A DNA stretch of 5,784 nt from Halobacteriales archaeon SW_9_67_25 (GCA_003022745.1 PXSU01000004.1:7438-13221); one strand, 5' to 3'; shown: positions 1 to 5,753, counted from the first letter of the stretch. Made by a program: numbers and translations. Notes: generated by a model from the sequence alone, not told the origin.

Positions 1-974
1 CGGTCGATGTCGGGTTCGCCCCGCCAGTAGTTCTCGTGGGCCTCGAAGACGACTTCGACGTCGGACTCGTACTCGACGACCTGGAAGGGGCCGGTACCGT
101 TCATGTCGCTGTTGATCGCGCCGCTCTCGCGCTCCTCGATCCAGTCCTCCCGGACCACGTCACAGTAGGTCGCGAACTCCTGGAAGACGATCGGGTTCAG
201 CCCGTCCGAGAAGACGTCGACCGCGCGCTCGGCGTCGCCGGCCACCTCCGCGCTCGTCACGCCCGCGAGCTGGTCGCGCTGTGGGCTCTCCAGGCCGCCC
301 ACCTCGGGGTCGACGATCCGGTTGACGCTGTAGGCCACGTCGGCCGGCGTGAGGTCGTCGCCGTTGTGGAAGGTCACGCCCTCCCGCAGGTGAAAGCGGA
401 CGTGGCCGTCCTCGATTCGCTCCCACTCTTCTGCCAGGCCCTCGACAATGGTGCCCTCGCGGTCCCGCTCGAGAACGCCGTCGTGGGCCTGCGTGACGAC
501 GTTGTCGGTGGGCGTCTCGCGGTGGTCGTGGGGGTCGAGTCCGGAGTCGAGTTGCCCCTGCGTGATGACGACCTCGCCGTCCCCGTCGGTGGGCGTGATC
601 TCGTAGGCCGCGATCAGTTCGTCGCGGCGGGGTTCCCAGTCCAGCCGGGTCGCCTGCCCGTAGACGCTGAACTGCCTGTTGAGGTAGATCCATGGCGCCT
701 CCTGGTGGGCCGCCAGGTTCGCCCGCTCAAGGTAGCCGATCCGCGTCTCCGGTTCCTCCATGCTCCGCCACTCTGCCTCGCCCACGCCGTCCATGCCGTC
801 CTCGCCGTCCTCGCCGTCACCAGTGTCGCCGTCGCCACCGTCGCCGCCGTTGCCATCGCTACTCCCGGCGCCACTGTCGCCGCCGAACACACAGCCAGCC
901 AGGGCGAAAGACGTCGCTGTGGCGCTTCCGTACGTGAGAAATCTCCGTCTGTCGAGGTCGTGCTCCTCGGACAT
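1..974 (-). CDS. ABC transporter substrate-binding protein, family 5 (peptide/nickel type), Tat lipoprotein; 3' end outside window
   Basis: An open frame of 324 codons starts at the ATG at 974-972 and runs off the left edge. Residues 8-28 form a Tat lipoprotein signal: DRRRFL (twin Arg at 9-10), a short hydrophobic stretch, then the lipobox LAGC with Cys28 as the likely lipidated residue. Residues 29-66 are a Gly/Asp/Ser/Glu low-complexity linker, typical of haloarchaeal surface lipoproteins. The family-5 solute-binding core starts near residue 134. Its family signature is at about 180-220 (LAEEW, then FHLREGVTFHNGDDLTPADV and YSVNRI), followed by NGTGPF at 292-297 and YW at 316-317. The expected role is extracellular capture of peptides or a similar solute for an ABC importer; the ligand cannot be told from sequence. 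Residues 67-127 (YLERAN, EAPWIYLNRQFSVYG, LDWEPRRDE) resemble the usual C-terminal segment of this family, placed here at the N-terminus. The family call is firm; function and full length are not. Confidence 0.9.
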   Translation of the reverse strand, partial: MSEEHDLDRRRFLTYGSATATSFALAGCVFGGDSGAGSSDGNGGDGGDGDTGDGEDGEDGMDGVGEAEWRSMEEPETRIGYLERANLAAHQEAPWIYLNRQFSVYGQATRLDWEPRRDELIAAYEITPTDGDGEVVITQGQLDSGLDPHDHRETPTDNVVTQAHDGVLERDREGTIVEGLAEEWERIEDGHVRFHLREGVTFHNGDDLTPADVAYSVNRIVDPEVGGLESPQRDQLAGVTSAEVAGDAERAVDVFSDGLNPIVFQEFATYCDVVREDWIEERESGAINSDMNGTGPFQVVEYESDVEVVFEAHENYWRGEPDID

Positions 975-994
975 ACCCCTCAATCGAGGCAGGA

Positions 995-1004
995 ACATAA
1001 ATAT
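995..1004 (-). promoter_or_regulatory. TATA-like box of the substrate-binding protein gene
   Basis: On the minus strand this reads CATATTTATG, a good match to the AT-rich haloarchaeal TATA element in otherwise GC-rich DNA. Its centre lies about 26 bases upstream of the A of the ATG at 974. That spacing would start transcription at or next to the start codon, giving a leaderless mRNA. The transcription start is inferred. Confidence 0.55.
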
Positions 1005-1098
1005 GTACGCTACCGGAGCGGCGCGGCGTCGCGCCTGGGGAGAGTATACCGGTCGACGGAATCCCCGATAGAGATTCACCGAGCTATGACCGCGGCTG

Positions 1099-1112
1099 TC
1101 CAGTAGACTGGA
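1099..1112. repeat. 14-base inverted repeat in the divergent intergenic region
   Basis: TCCAGT-AG-ACTGGA has perfect 6-base arms with a 2-base centre. It lies 50 bases upstream of the DUF433 start and 125 bases upstream of the substrate-binding protein start. The 975-1161 gap has no other clear content apart from the TATA-like box near 1000. Position and symmetry would suit a dimeric regulator such as an autoregulating antitoxin, but short inverted repeats also occur by chance. Confidence 0.35.
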
Positions 1113-1161
1113 TGGGTCCCCCGAACCCGACGTTCAAGTTCGATGCCAGCGTAGACGGCGT

Positions 1162-1443
1162 ATGAGCCAGGTATCGAGGCGGATCGTGCGGGAACTACAC
1201 GACGAGCCACATCTCGAAGGCCGACGGATCACCGTTCAGTTCATCAAAACGCAGGTCGAGGACCGCGGTCTCGAACCGCGGACGGTCGCCGACCGTCATG
1301 ACGTTGACGTGGCCGATGTCTACCGAGCGCTCACCTACTACCATGACCATCCAGAAGAGATGCGCGCCGTCGAACGCCAGCGCGAGACGGCAGTCGAAGA
1401 CCACGAGCATCTGACTACCGACCCCGACGACGTCCCCGACTGA
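1162..1443 (+). CDS. DUF433 family protein, antitoxin-like
   Basis: This 93-residue acidic protein has the usual length and pattern of haloarchaeal DUF433 proteins: an N-terminal section with EPHLEGRRITV at 15-25, then a helix-turn-helix-like C-terminal half (about 38-66) with TVADRHDVDVADVYRALTYY and HDHPEEM. The tail is highly charged (RQRETAVEDHEH). DUF433 genes usually sit directly upstream of DUF5615 PIN-like genes, and the pair is thought to be a toxin-antitoxin system. Here the TGA stop shares one base with the next ATG (TGATG), the coupling expected for such a pair. The partner is only a remnant, so the antitoxin is effectively orphaned. The ATG at 1162 gives the full family N-terminus. 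I see only a weak AT-rich element (TTCAAG) near 1132-1137, about 26 bases upstream. DNA binding and autoregulation are inferred from the family. Confidence 0.8.
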   Translation: MSQVSRRIVRELHDEPHLEGRRITVQFIKTQVEDRGLEPRTVADRHDVDVADVYRALTYYHDHPEEMRAVERQRETAVEDHEHLTTDPDDVPD

Positions 1444-1589
1444 TGGCGTATCGGATCCTGGCAGACGAGAACGTCGAGCAGACACACGAGTTGCCGCTGG
1501 AGGCGGTTCGAAACTCTGTTCCGGTCCACAGACGGATGGGAAAGATGCACTATACCGACTGTGTGTGGAGAATATCCGGGGATAGCTGA
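1443..1589 (+). pseudogene. Truncated DUF5615 (PIN-like) toxin remnant
   Basis: The frame starts at the ATG overlapping the DUF433 stop and ends at TGA 1587-1589, giving 48 residues. Its first 13 residues, MAYRILADENVEQ, match the conserved start of haloarchaeal DUF5615 proteins, including the acidic D-E-N motif of the PIN-like fold. After that the similarity stops. The expected continuation (a T..YL..LGHDV-type helix and strand, then the later acidic motifs such as TQDDDF) is absent, and I did not find it in the other frames up to 1640. DUF5615 proteins are usually well over twice this length. The likely explanation is loss of most of the gene by deletion, leaving a short, probably inactive peptide. 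A small divergent peptide is a less likely alternative. Confidence 0.6.
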
Positions 1590-1605
1590 CGGCGCAGCCC
1601 CCGGA
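1575..1605. repeat. Inverted repeat between convergent genes
   Basis: TCCGGGG (1575-1581) pairs with CCCCGGA (1599-1605) across a 17-base loop. It overlaps the end of the toxin remnant and lies downstream of the ferredoxin stop, so it could stabilise or end either convergent transcript. No T-rich tract follows on either strand, so I do not call it a terminator. Confidence 0.3.
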
Positions 1606-1611
1606 ATCGTC

Positions 1612-1628
1612 CGCTCGTTTAACAAGCG
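1612..1628 (-). terminator. Possible 3' hairpin of the ferredoxin gene
   Basis: This imperfect palindrome, CGCTCGTTTAACAAGCG, has one mismatch and is centred on TTTAA. It sits 15 bases past the ferredoxin stop codon. The position suits a transcript end, but the usual archaeal T-rich tract is missing. Confidence 0.25.
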
Positions 1629-1642
1629 TGTTACGCCGTTGA

Positions 1643-2032
1643 TCAGATGACGCGGTTCTGGAGGTAATCGAGGTGTTTGGCGTTGTAGACGATGCGCACT
1701 TCGTCGGTGGCGGCCGAGCCGATACAGGTCAGGCGGACGTTTTTGTCTTGGACTTCCTCGTCGGAGAGGATCTGTTGCATGTCCATGTCGATTTCGCCGT
1801 CGAGGACGATGGCAGCACAGTTCGCACAGGCGCCGGCCCGACACGAGAACGGCCAGTCGTAGCCCTGGGCCTCGGCAGCTTCGAGGATGTACTCGCCCTC
1901 GTTGACCTCGAGGGTACCGTAGTCCTCGTTGTCGAGGCCAGCGTCGGCGGCCTCCTCGAAGACGGGGTCGTCGTACATGTCCCATCCTTCGTCGTCTACG
2001 ACGTCGTAGTTGAGGTATTCGACTGTTGGCAT
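1643..2032 (-). CDS. fdx: 2Fe-2S ferredoxin, halobacterial type
   Basis: This 129-residue, strongly acidic plant-type [2Fe-2S] ferredoxin has the characteristic halobacterial N-terminal extension (start [10 protein letters not shown], residues 1 to about 40), which forms an extra acidic surface. Cluster ligands are Cys64, Cys69 and Cys72 in CRAGACANC and Cys103 in RLTCIGS. The C-terminus [14 protein letters not shown] is that of the Halobacterium and Haloarcula ferredoxins. The Lys in NAKH (119 counting Met) corresponds to the acetylated Lys118 reported for the Halobacterium protein. In haloarchaea this protein accepts electrons from pyruvate and 2-oxoglutarate:ferredoxin oxidoreductases in the cytoplasm and feeds other reductive steps. 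I chose the ATG at 2032 because known homologues begin MPTVEYLNY; the frame stays open to a GTG at 2230, but that extension does not look like protein. It lies 237 bases below the moeA pair on the same strand and is probably transcribed separately. Confidence 0.97.
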   Translation of the reverse strand: MPTVEYLNYDVVDDEGWDMYDDPVFEEAADAGLDNEDYGTLEVNEGEYILEAAEAQGYDWPFSCRAGACANCAAIVLDGEIDMDMQQILSDEEVQDKNVRLTCIGSAATDEVRIVYNAKHLDYLQNRVI

Positions 2033-2269
2033 CACACGGGTGTTCACACCCCTTCCGGTTAGACTTTGCTGTAGACAGCCACTCTCACAGACCTCGCCGG
2101 TGAAGGGTTGCACTTCGCCTCTGTCGGTGATACCGACCTCGACGCCGCGCCGACCATGCCGGTCCAAACAGATGGGGTGACGCCTGCCGGCTCGGAGGGG
2201 GAGGCGTCTGCCGTGACAGTCTGTGTTCACCCTCCCAGATCGAAATACGACCAGACGCCGGCGCCGTAA
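2033..2269. other. Intergenic region between the MoeA-PBP gene and the ferredoxin gene
   Basis: No convincing gene is present. It contains three short inverted repeats: GGGTGT-TC-ACACCC at 2038-2051, GTCGGT-GAT-ACCGAC at 2123-2137, and GACGCCT/AGGCGTC arms at 2179-2185 and 2202-2208. The last could sit in the 3' end of the moeA transcript. The region should hold the ferredoxin promoter, but only weak TATA-like sequence (GTCTAAC on the minus strand, about 2058-2064) is visible. About one repeat with 6-base arms is expected by chance in this length of GC-rich DNA, so significance is modest. Confidence 0.5.
2038..2051. repeat. Palindrome just upstream of the ferredoxin start codon
   Basis: GGGTGT-TC-ACACCC has perfect 6-base arms and lies 6 to 19 bases upstream of the ferredoxin ATG. 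If the transcript is leaderless it would sit between TATA box and start site, an operator-like position. If there is a leader, it would fold into a hairpin next to the start codon. Confidence 0.35.
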
Positions 2270-4150
2270 TCACTGCTCGAACCCGGCGAGGGTATCGAGT
2301 ACCGTCCCGTCGGCGATCGCGGTCTCCAGGTCCCGGATCCCGGCTTTCCCGGCCCGGTCCGGGTTCGCGAGCGCCCGGACGCGCTGGGTCCCCAGGGGGA
2401 CGAACCCGAGGCCGAGCGCCTCGCTGCTCGCGCGCAACCCGAGGCCGGCGTCGGCCTCGCCATCCTCGACCATCCGGGCTGGGCTCTCGTGGGCCCGCCG
2501 CGTCAGCTCGAAGCCGTCGATTGTGTCGGTCACCCCGGCGGCGGTGGTTCCCCGGTCGTCGGCCAGTTCCGAGACCGCCGCCTCCAGGCTGGCCCGGAGG
2601 CCGGACTCGCGATTCCGGTTGACGAAGCGAACCTCGCGGTCGACGAGGTCGGCGAGTCCCTCGACCCCCGCGGGGTTCTCCGGGGGGACGACCAGGCCCC
2701 ACTCCCGGGACCAGGCGCCGAGCTCGACGCTCTCGACGTCGCGTTCGGTCGGCCCGGCCACGACCGCGACGTCCGGCACTCCGTCACGGAGCCGCCGGAG
2801 CCCCTCCCCTGACCCGACCGGCAGGAAGCGGGGCCGGTCGATGGCGTCGAGGAACCGCGAGAAAGCGGGGTCGTCCTCGCCGACCGCCAGCACCGACGGC
2901 GGGCGCACCTCCGGCGAGAACAGTTGCACCTCGACGGGCTGGCCCTCCCCGAGGTAGTCGGTGTCGGCGGGCACCTCCACGATGCCGTCGGCCTCGACGA
3001 GGCTCGTGGTCGCGCCGCTGCCCTTGTCGACTGGGTAGACCAGCGTCCCGCCGTCGCCGCGCTCGACCAGCCCGGCCGGCATGAGCCGGAGCCGACCCTC
3101 GGCATAGCGCTCGCGGACCGCCATCTCGCCGCTGACCCGCTCCGTGGGTGGCTCCTCGAGCCCCGCAGCCTCGCGGATGGCGGGCGCGACGAACGTCCGG
3201 AAGATCGTCAGCGCCGAGACCGGATAGCCGGGGAGCCCGACGTAGGCCGCCCCCTCGATGGTGCCGACCAGCATCGGCTTGCCGGGCTTGACCGCCACGC
3301 CGTGCAACAGCAACTCGCCACACTCCTCGACGACCCGGTAGACGACGTCGACCGCGCTGGCGCTGGTCGACCCCGAGGTCAACACGAGGTCACACTCCGT
3401 GGCCGCCTCGCGGAGGAGCCGCTCCATCTCCCCGTAGTCGTCGCCGGCGTGGGGGTACAGGACCGGCTCCCCCCCGGCCTCCTCGACGCTGGCCGCGATG
3501 GTGTAGCTGTTGACGTCGTGGATCTCCCCGCGGCTGTGCTCTAGGGGATCGCCCGGCCGGACCAGTTCGTCGCCCGTCGAGAGTATCCCGACACGCGGGC
3601 GCTCGCGGACGGGCACCTCGTCGACGCCGAGCGCGGAGAGTAGCCCGACCTCGCGGGGTGTCACCCGGATTCCGGGCCCGAGTGCGCGCTCCCCGGCGGC
3701 GACGTCGGCACCGGCGGCCATCACGCCATCGCCGGGCGCGACGGCGGTGCGCACCGCCACCTCGCCGTCCTCGCGGGTCGTCCGCTCGACCTTCACGACC
3801 GCGTCGGCACCCGGCGGCATGACGGCGCCCGTCGAGACGGAGGCGGCAGTCCCGGACTCGACCGTGACGCCCGGCTTCTCGCCGGTGTGGACGTCGCCGA
3901 CGACGCCCAGCCTCGCGGGGTCGGCCTCGTCGGCGCCGAACGTGTCGCGGGCGCGGAGCGCGTAGCCGTCCACGGTCGCGCGGCCGAACCCCGGCACGTC
4001 GATGTCGGCGTCGACCCGGCGGGCCAGTACCCGCCCCCGCGCCGCGTCGAGGGGGACTCGCTCGGTCCCGCCGCCGAGTTCGAGGCCGGCGATGACCTCG
4101 CGTGCCCGTTCCGGCGGGACCAGGTCGCGGAACTCCTTGCGCTCGCTCAC
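2270..4150 (-). CDS. moeA: MoeA-type molybdopterin molybdenumtransferase fused to a C-terminal PBP-like (LysR substrate-binding type) domain
   Basis: This 626-residue protein has two parts. Residues 1 to about 410 are a complete MoeA: ATVDGYALR (Asp61, matching E. coli Asp59), STGAVMPPGADAVVKVE at 106-122, AGADVAAGE (Asp149, matching Asp142), STGDELVRPG at 191-200, TSGSTSASAVD ending in Asp268 (matching Asp259), HGVAVKPGKP, and GLPGYPVSA at 305-313. Residues 415-626 are a periplasmic-binding-protein-like domain with GLVVPPENPAGVEGLADL, VRFVNRNRESGLR, and GEADAGLGLRASSEALGLGF ahead of FVPLG. MoeA inserts molybdenum or tungsten into adenylylated molybdopterin; the added domain probably binds a small ligand, perhaps an oxyanion, but this is unproven. 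The fusion is a known archaeal and bacterial architecture. The start is GTG at 4150, whose GTGA overlaps the upstream moeA stop by 4 bases, implying translational coupling. The metal-site loop is SGSTSASAVD rather than SGGSSVGERD as in the neighbour, so the two paralogues probably differ in role. Confidence 0.93.
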   Translation of the reverse strand: MSERKEFRDLVPPERAREVIAGLELGGGTERVPLDAARGRVLARRVDADIDVPGFGRATVDGYALRARDTFGADEADPARLGVVGDVHTGEKPGVTVESGTAASVSTGAVMPPGADAVVKVERTTREDGEVAVRTAVAPGDGVMAAGADVAAGERALGPGIRVTPREVGLLSALGVDEVPVRERPRVGILSTGDELVRPGDPLEHSRGEIHDVNSYTIAASVEEAGGEPVLYPHAGDDYGEMERLLREAATECDLVLTSGSTSASAVDVVYRVVEECGELLLHGVAVKPGKPMLVGTIEGAAYVGLPGYPVSALTIFRTFVAPAIREAAGLEEPPTERVSGEMAVRERYAEGRLRLMPAGLVERGDGGTLVYPVDKGSGATTSLVEADGIVEVPADTDYLGEGQPVEVQLFSPEVRPPSVLAVGEDDPAFSRFLDAIDRPRFLPVGSGEGLRRLRDGVPDVAVVAGPTERDVESVELGAWSREWGLVVPPENPAGVEGLADLVDREVRFVNRNRESGLRASLEAAVSELADDRGTTAAGVTDTIDGFELTRRAHESPARMVEDGEADAGLGLRASSEALGLGFVPLGTQRVRALANPDRAGKAGIRDLETAIADGTVLDTLAGFEQ

Positions 4151-5391
4151 GCCGACCGCTCCCAGTTCTCGACCGCGACCGTGGCGCCGGCATCGTAGCC
4201 CTCCCGCCCCTCCGGGACGACGACCCAGCCGTCGGCCAGCGCGACGCTCGAGAGCACTCCCGCGCCGCTGGCCCGCGTCGGGACGGCGACGTTCTCATCG
4301 GTCCCTTCGTCTCCGTCGGCCGCCTGTAGCTGGACGCGAACGAACGTGCGCGTCCCCGGGTCGCTCGATATCTTCCGGTCGAGCGTCGCGGTCCGGGTCG
4401 GGAACGCCGGGCAGGCCATGTGGCCGACGCGCTTTGCCGCCGGCCGGAGGAACTGGACGGCGTTGACGATACAGGCGACGGGATACCCCGGCAGCGCCAG
4501 GACGGGCGTCCCCTCGGCGCGTGCGAGCGCGACGGGGTGGCCGGGCTTGAGCGCGACCCCGTGGACGAGTATCTCGCCGAGTTCCGTCAGCACCTCCGGG
4601 AGGTAGTCCCGCTCGCCGACCGAGGAGCCGCCGGTCGTGACGACCACGTCGTGGTCGAGGTCGCGCTCGATTGCCTCGCGGAGCCGTGCCGGGTCGTCGG
4701 TCACGACGTCGCGGTAGGTGGCCGCCCCGCCCCACCGCTCGACCAACTGGCTGACGGTCTGTCCGTTCGTCTCGATGACCTCGCCGGGGTCGGGGTCGGC
4801 CTGGACGAGTTCTTCGCCGGTCGGAATCACGCTCACCCGCGGGCGGTCGTAGACCTCGACTTCGGTGGCACCGACGGACTTCAGCAGTCCCAGGTCCGAC
4901 GGGCGGAGCCGGTGGCCGGGGTCGTAGAGGCGCTGGTCCTGCCCGACGTCCTCGCCGACGGGGGCGACGTTCGCGCCCTCTGCGACCGCGCCGTACACTT
5001 CTACGTCCCCGCCGATTGTCTCGGTGTCCTCGACCATCACGACCGCGTCGGCGCCATCCGGGAGTTCGCTCCCGGTGTGGACACGCCGGGCGGTGCCCGG
5101 GGCCACGGTGTCGGCGTCCTCAGCGAGCCGTCGAACCGCGACCGGCGACCGGTCGCTCGACCCGAAGGTGTCCGCCGCGCGGACCGCGTAGCCGTCCATC
5201 GCCGCGCGCGGGTAGTGTGGCACCGGTCGGGGACTCGTGATCGGTGCGGCGACGGTCCGCCCGTCCGCGTCACCGAGCGGTACCGACTCGCTCCGGTCGT
5301 GGGGGTCGATGGCCGACAGGAGTTGTGACCGGGCGGCCGCGACCCGGGTCCGGTCCTTGAATCCCGCACTCCGGCGGTCGTCCGTGTTCAT
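4147..5391 (-). CDS. moeA: Molybdopterin molybdenumtransferase MoeA
   Basis: At 414 residues this is the standard MoeA length. It carries the family landmarks in order: PRAAMDGYAVR (Asp66, matching E. coli Asp59), HTGSELPDGADAVVMVED at 105-122, GEDV (Asp148, matching Asp142), IPTGEELV at 189-196, IETNGQTVSQLV, TTGGSSVGERDYLPEV (Asp262, matching Asp259), HGVALKPGHPVALA and ALPGYPVACIVN at 299-310, then a C-terminal beta domain ending in VVVPEGREGYDAGATVAV. The enzyme uses molybdate or tungstate and adenylylated molybdopterin to make the mature cofactor in the cytoplasm. It is the first gene of a two-gene operon with the MoeA-PBP fusion, overlapping it by 4 bases, and is divergent from a MoaD-like gene 86 bases away. 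The ATG at 5391 lies about 26 bases below a T-run that could be its TATA box. Archaea often have two MoeA paralogues, proposed to separate Mo and W use; which is which cannot be told here. Confidence 0.95.
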   Translation of the reverse strand: MNTDDRRSAGFKDRTRVAAARSQLLSAIDPHDRSESVPLGDADGRTVAAPITSPRPVPHYPRAAMDGYAVRAADTFGSSDRSPVAVRRLAEDADTVAPGTARRVHTGSELPDGADAVVMVEDTETIGGDVEVYGAVAEGANVAPVGEDVGQDQRLYDPGHRLRPSDLGLLKSVGATEVEVYDRPRVSVIPTGEELVQADPDPGEVIETNGQTVSQLVERWGGAATYRDVVTDDPARLREAIERDLDHDVVVTTGGSSVGERDYLPEVLTELGEILVHGVALKPGHPVALARAEGTPVLALPGYPVACIVNAVQFLRPAAKRVGHMACPAFPTRTATLDRKISSDPGTRTFVRVQLQAADGDEGTDENVAVPTRASGAGVLSSVALADGWVVVPEGREGYDAGATVAVENWERSA

Positions 5392-5412
5392 ACCCCCCGT
5401 ACGTGGACGGAG

Positions 5413-5421
5413 ACAAAAACA
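5413..5421 (-). promoter_or_regulatory. TATA-like element of the moeA operon
   Basis: The minus strand reads TGTTTTTGT, the only AT-rich stretch upstream of moeA, centred about 26 bases from the A of the ATG at 5391. The spacing predicts a leaderless mRNA. It is T-rich rather than a clean TATA match, so support is mostly positional. Confidence 0.4.
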
Positions 5422-5448
5422 CCCACGACCCCGGGAGTATCCGTCCGG

Positions 5449-5455
5449 CTTATAC
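5449..5455 (+). promoter_or_regulatory. TATA-like box of the MoaD/SAMP gene
   Basis: CTTATAC stands in GC-rich DNA with its centre about 26 bases upstream of the ATG at 5478, so transcription should begin at the start codon. The GGGAGGT at 5471-5477 looks like a ribosome-binding site but touches the ATG, too close to work as one and probably outside a leaderless transcript. Together with the moeA element this forms a divergent promoter of 86 bases. Confidence 0.55.
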
Positions 5456-5477
5456 CCTCTGCCCCGAAAAGGGAGGT

Positions 5478-5753
5478 ATGGAGATCGAGTTTCGTGCCTT
5501 CGCGACGTTCAGGGCGACCGTCGGCCAGAAGACGTTCTCCCGGGAATACGACGACACCGAGACAGTCGGTGACGTTCTCCGGTCCCTCTCGGAGGAGTAC
5601 CCCGACATGGACCTGTTCGACGACGACGGACAGGTCCCCGAGTTCGTCTCCATCCTGAAGAACGGACGCGACATCACGCACATCGACGGCCTGGCGACGG
5701 AACTCGAGGACGGCGACACGGTCAGCCTCTTCCCGCCGGTCGCCGGCGGGTAG
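5478..5753 (+). CDS. MoaD family ubiquitin-like small modifier protein (SAMP-like)
   Basis: This 91-residue acidic protein has a beta-grasp MoaD/ThiS pattern: MEIEFRAFATFRATVGQK at 1-18, TVGDVLRSLSEEYP at 29-42, VSILKNGRDI at 57-66, then LEDGDTVSLFPPVAGG ending exactly at the Gly90-Gly91 terminus used for adenylation and thiocarboxylation. Length, the ATFR...VGQK start and the VAGG end look most like the SAMP3 type of Haloferax rather than SAMP1 (FPPVSGG), though this is from memory. Proteins of this group carry sulfur for molybdopterin synthase after activation by an E1-like enzyme and can be attached to target lysines, MoaE being a known target of SAMP3. The setting, divergent from two moeA genes, supports the cofactor role. 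The ATG at 5478 was chosen because it starts the family N-terminus and lies 26 bases below a TATA-like box. The open frame extends up to 5403, but that extension would run through the promoter. Confidence 0.9.
   Translation: MEIEFRAFATFRATVGQKTFSREYDDTETVGDVLRSLSEEYPDMDLFDDDGQVPEFVSILKNGRDITHIDGLATELEDGDTVSLFPPVAGG

Noticed and set aside
36..1106. Long plus-strand open frame opposite the substrate-binding protein gene
   Set aside because: It is antisense to a frame with a Tat signal, lipobox and family-5 motifs. Its product is low-complexity Val/Ala/Arg sequence caused by GC-rich codons.
1505..1514. GGTTCGAAAC resembling a tRNA T-loop
   Set aside because: The flanking bases do not form a T-stem, and no acceptor stem, D-arm or anticodon arm could be found.
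2033..2230. N-terminal extension of the ferredoxin frame up to a GTG at 2230
   Set aside because: Known halobacterial ferredoxins begin MPTVEYLNY; the upstream part is Arg/Gly/Cys-rich and unlike an acidic haloarchaeal protein.
2040..2230. Repeated 8-mer GTGTTCAC at 2040-2047 and 2223-2230
   Set aside because: One shared 8-mer in about 240 bases is close to chance expectation, and the flanks do not match.
2156..2269. Plus-strand 37-codon frame in the intergenic region (starts MPVQTDGV)
   Set aside because: It has no recognisable motif, no promoter or ribosome-binding site, and a composition consistent with chance.
3390..4298. Long minus-strand frame overlapping both moeA genes in another register
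   Set aside because: Its product is almost pure Arg/Gly/Ala, the typical shadow of GC-rich coding sequence. Both moeA frames are intact across it.
5403..5477. Upstream extension of the MoaD/SAMP frame
   Set aside because: It would translate through the TATA-like box and add residues not found in the family; ATG 5478 matches the family start.
5388..5681. Minus-strand frame opposite the MoaD/SAMP gene
   Set aside because: It is antisense to a clear Gly-Gly-terminated beta-grasp protein and shows no family motifs of its own.
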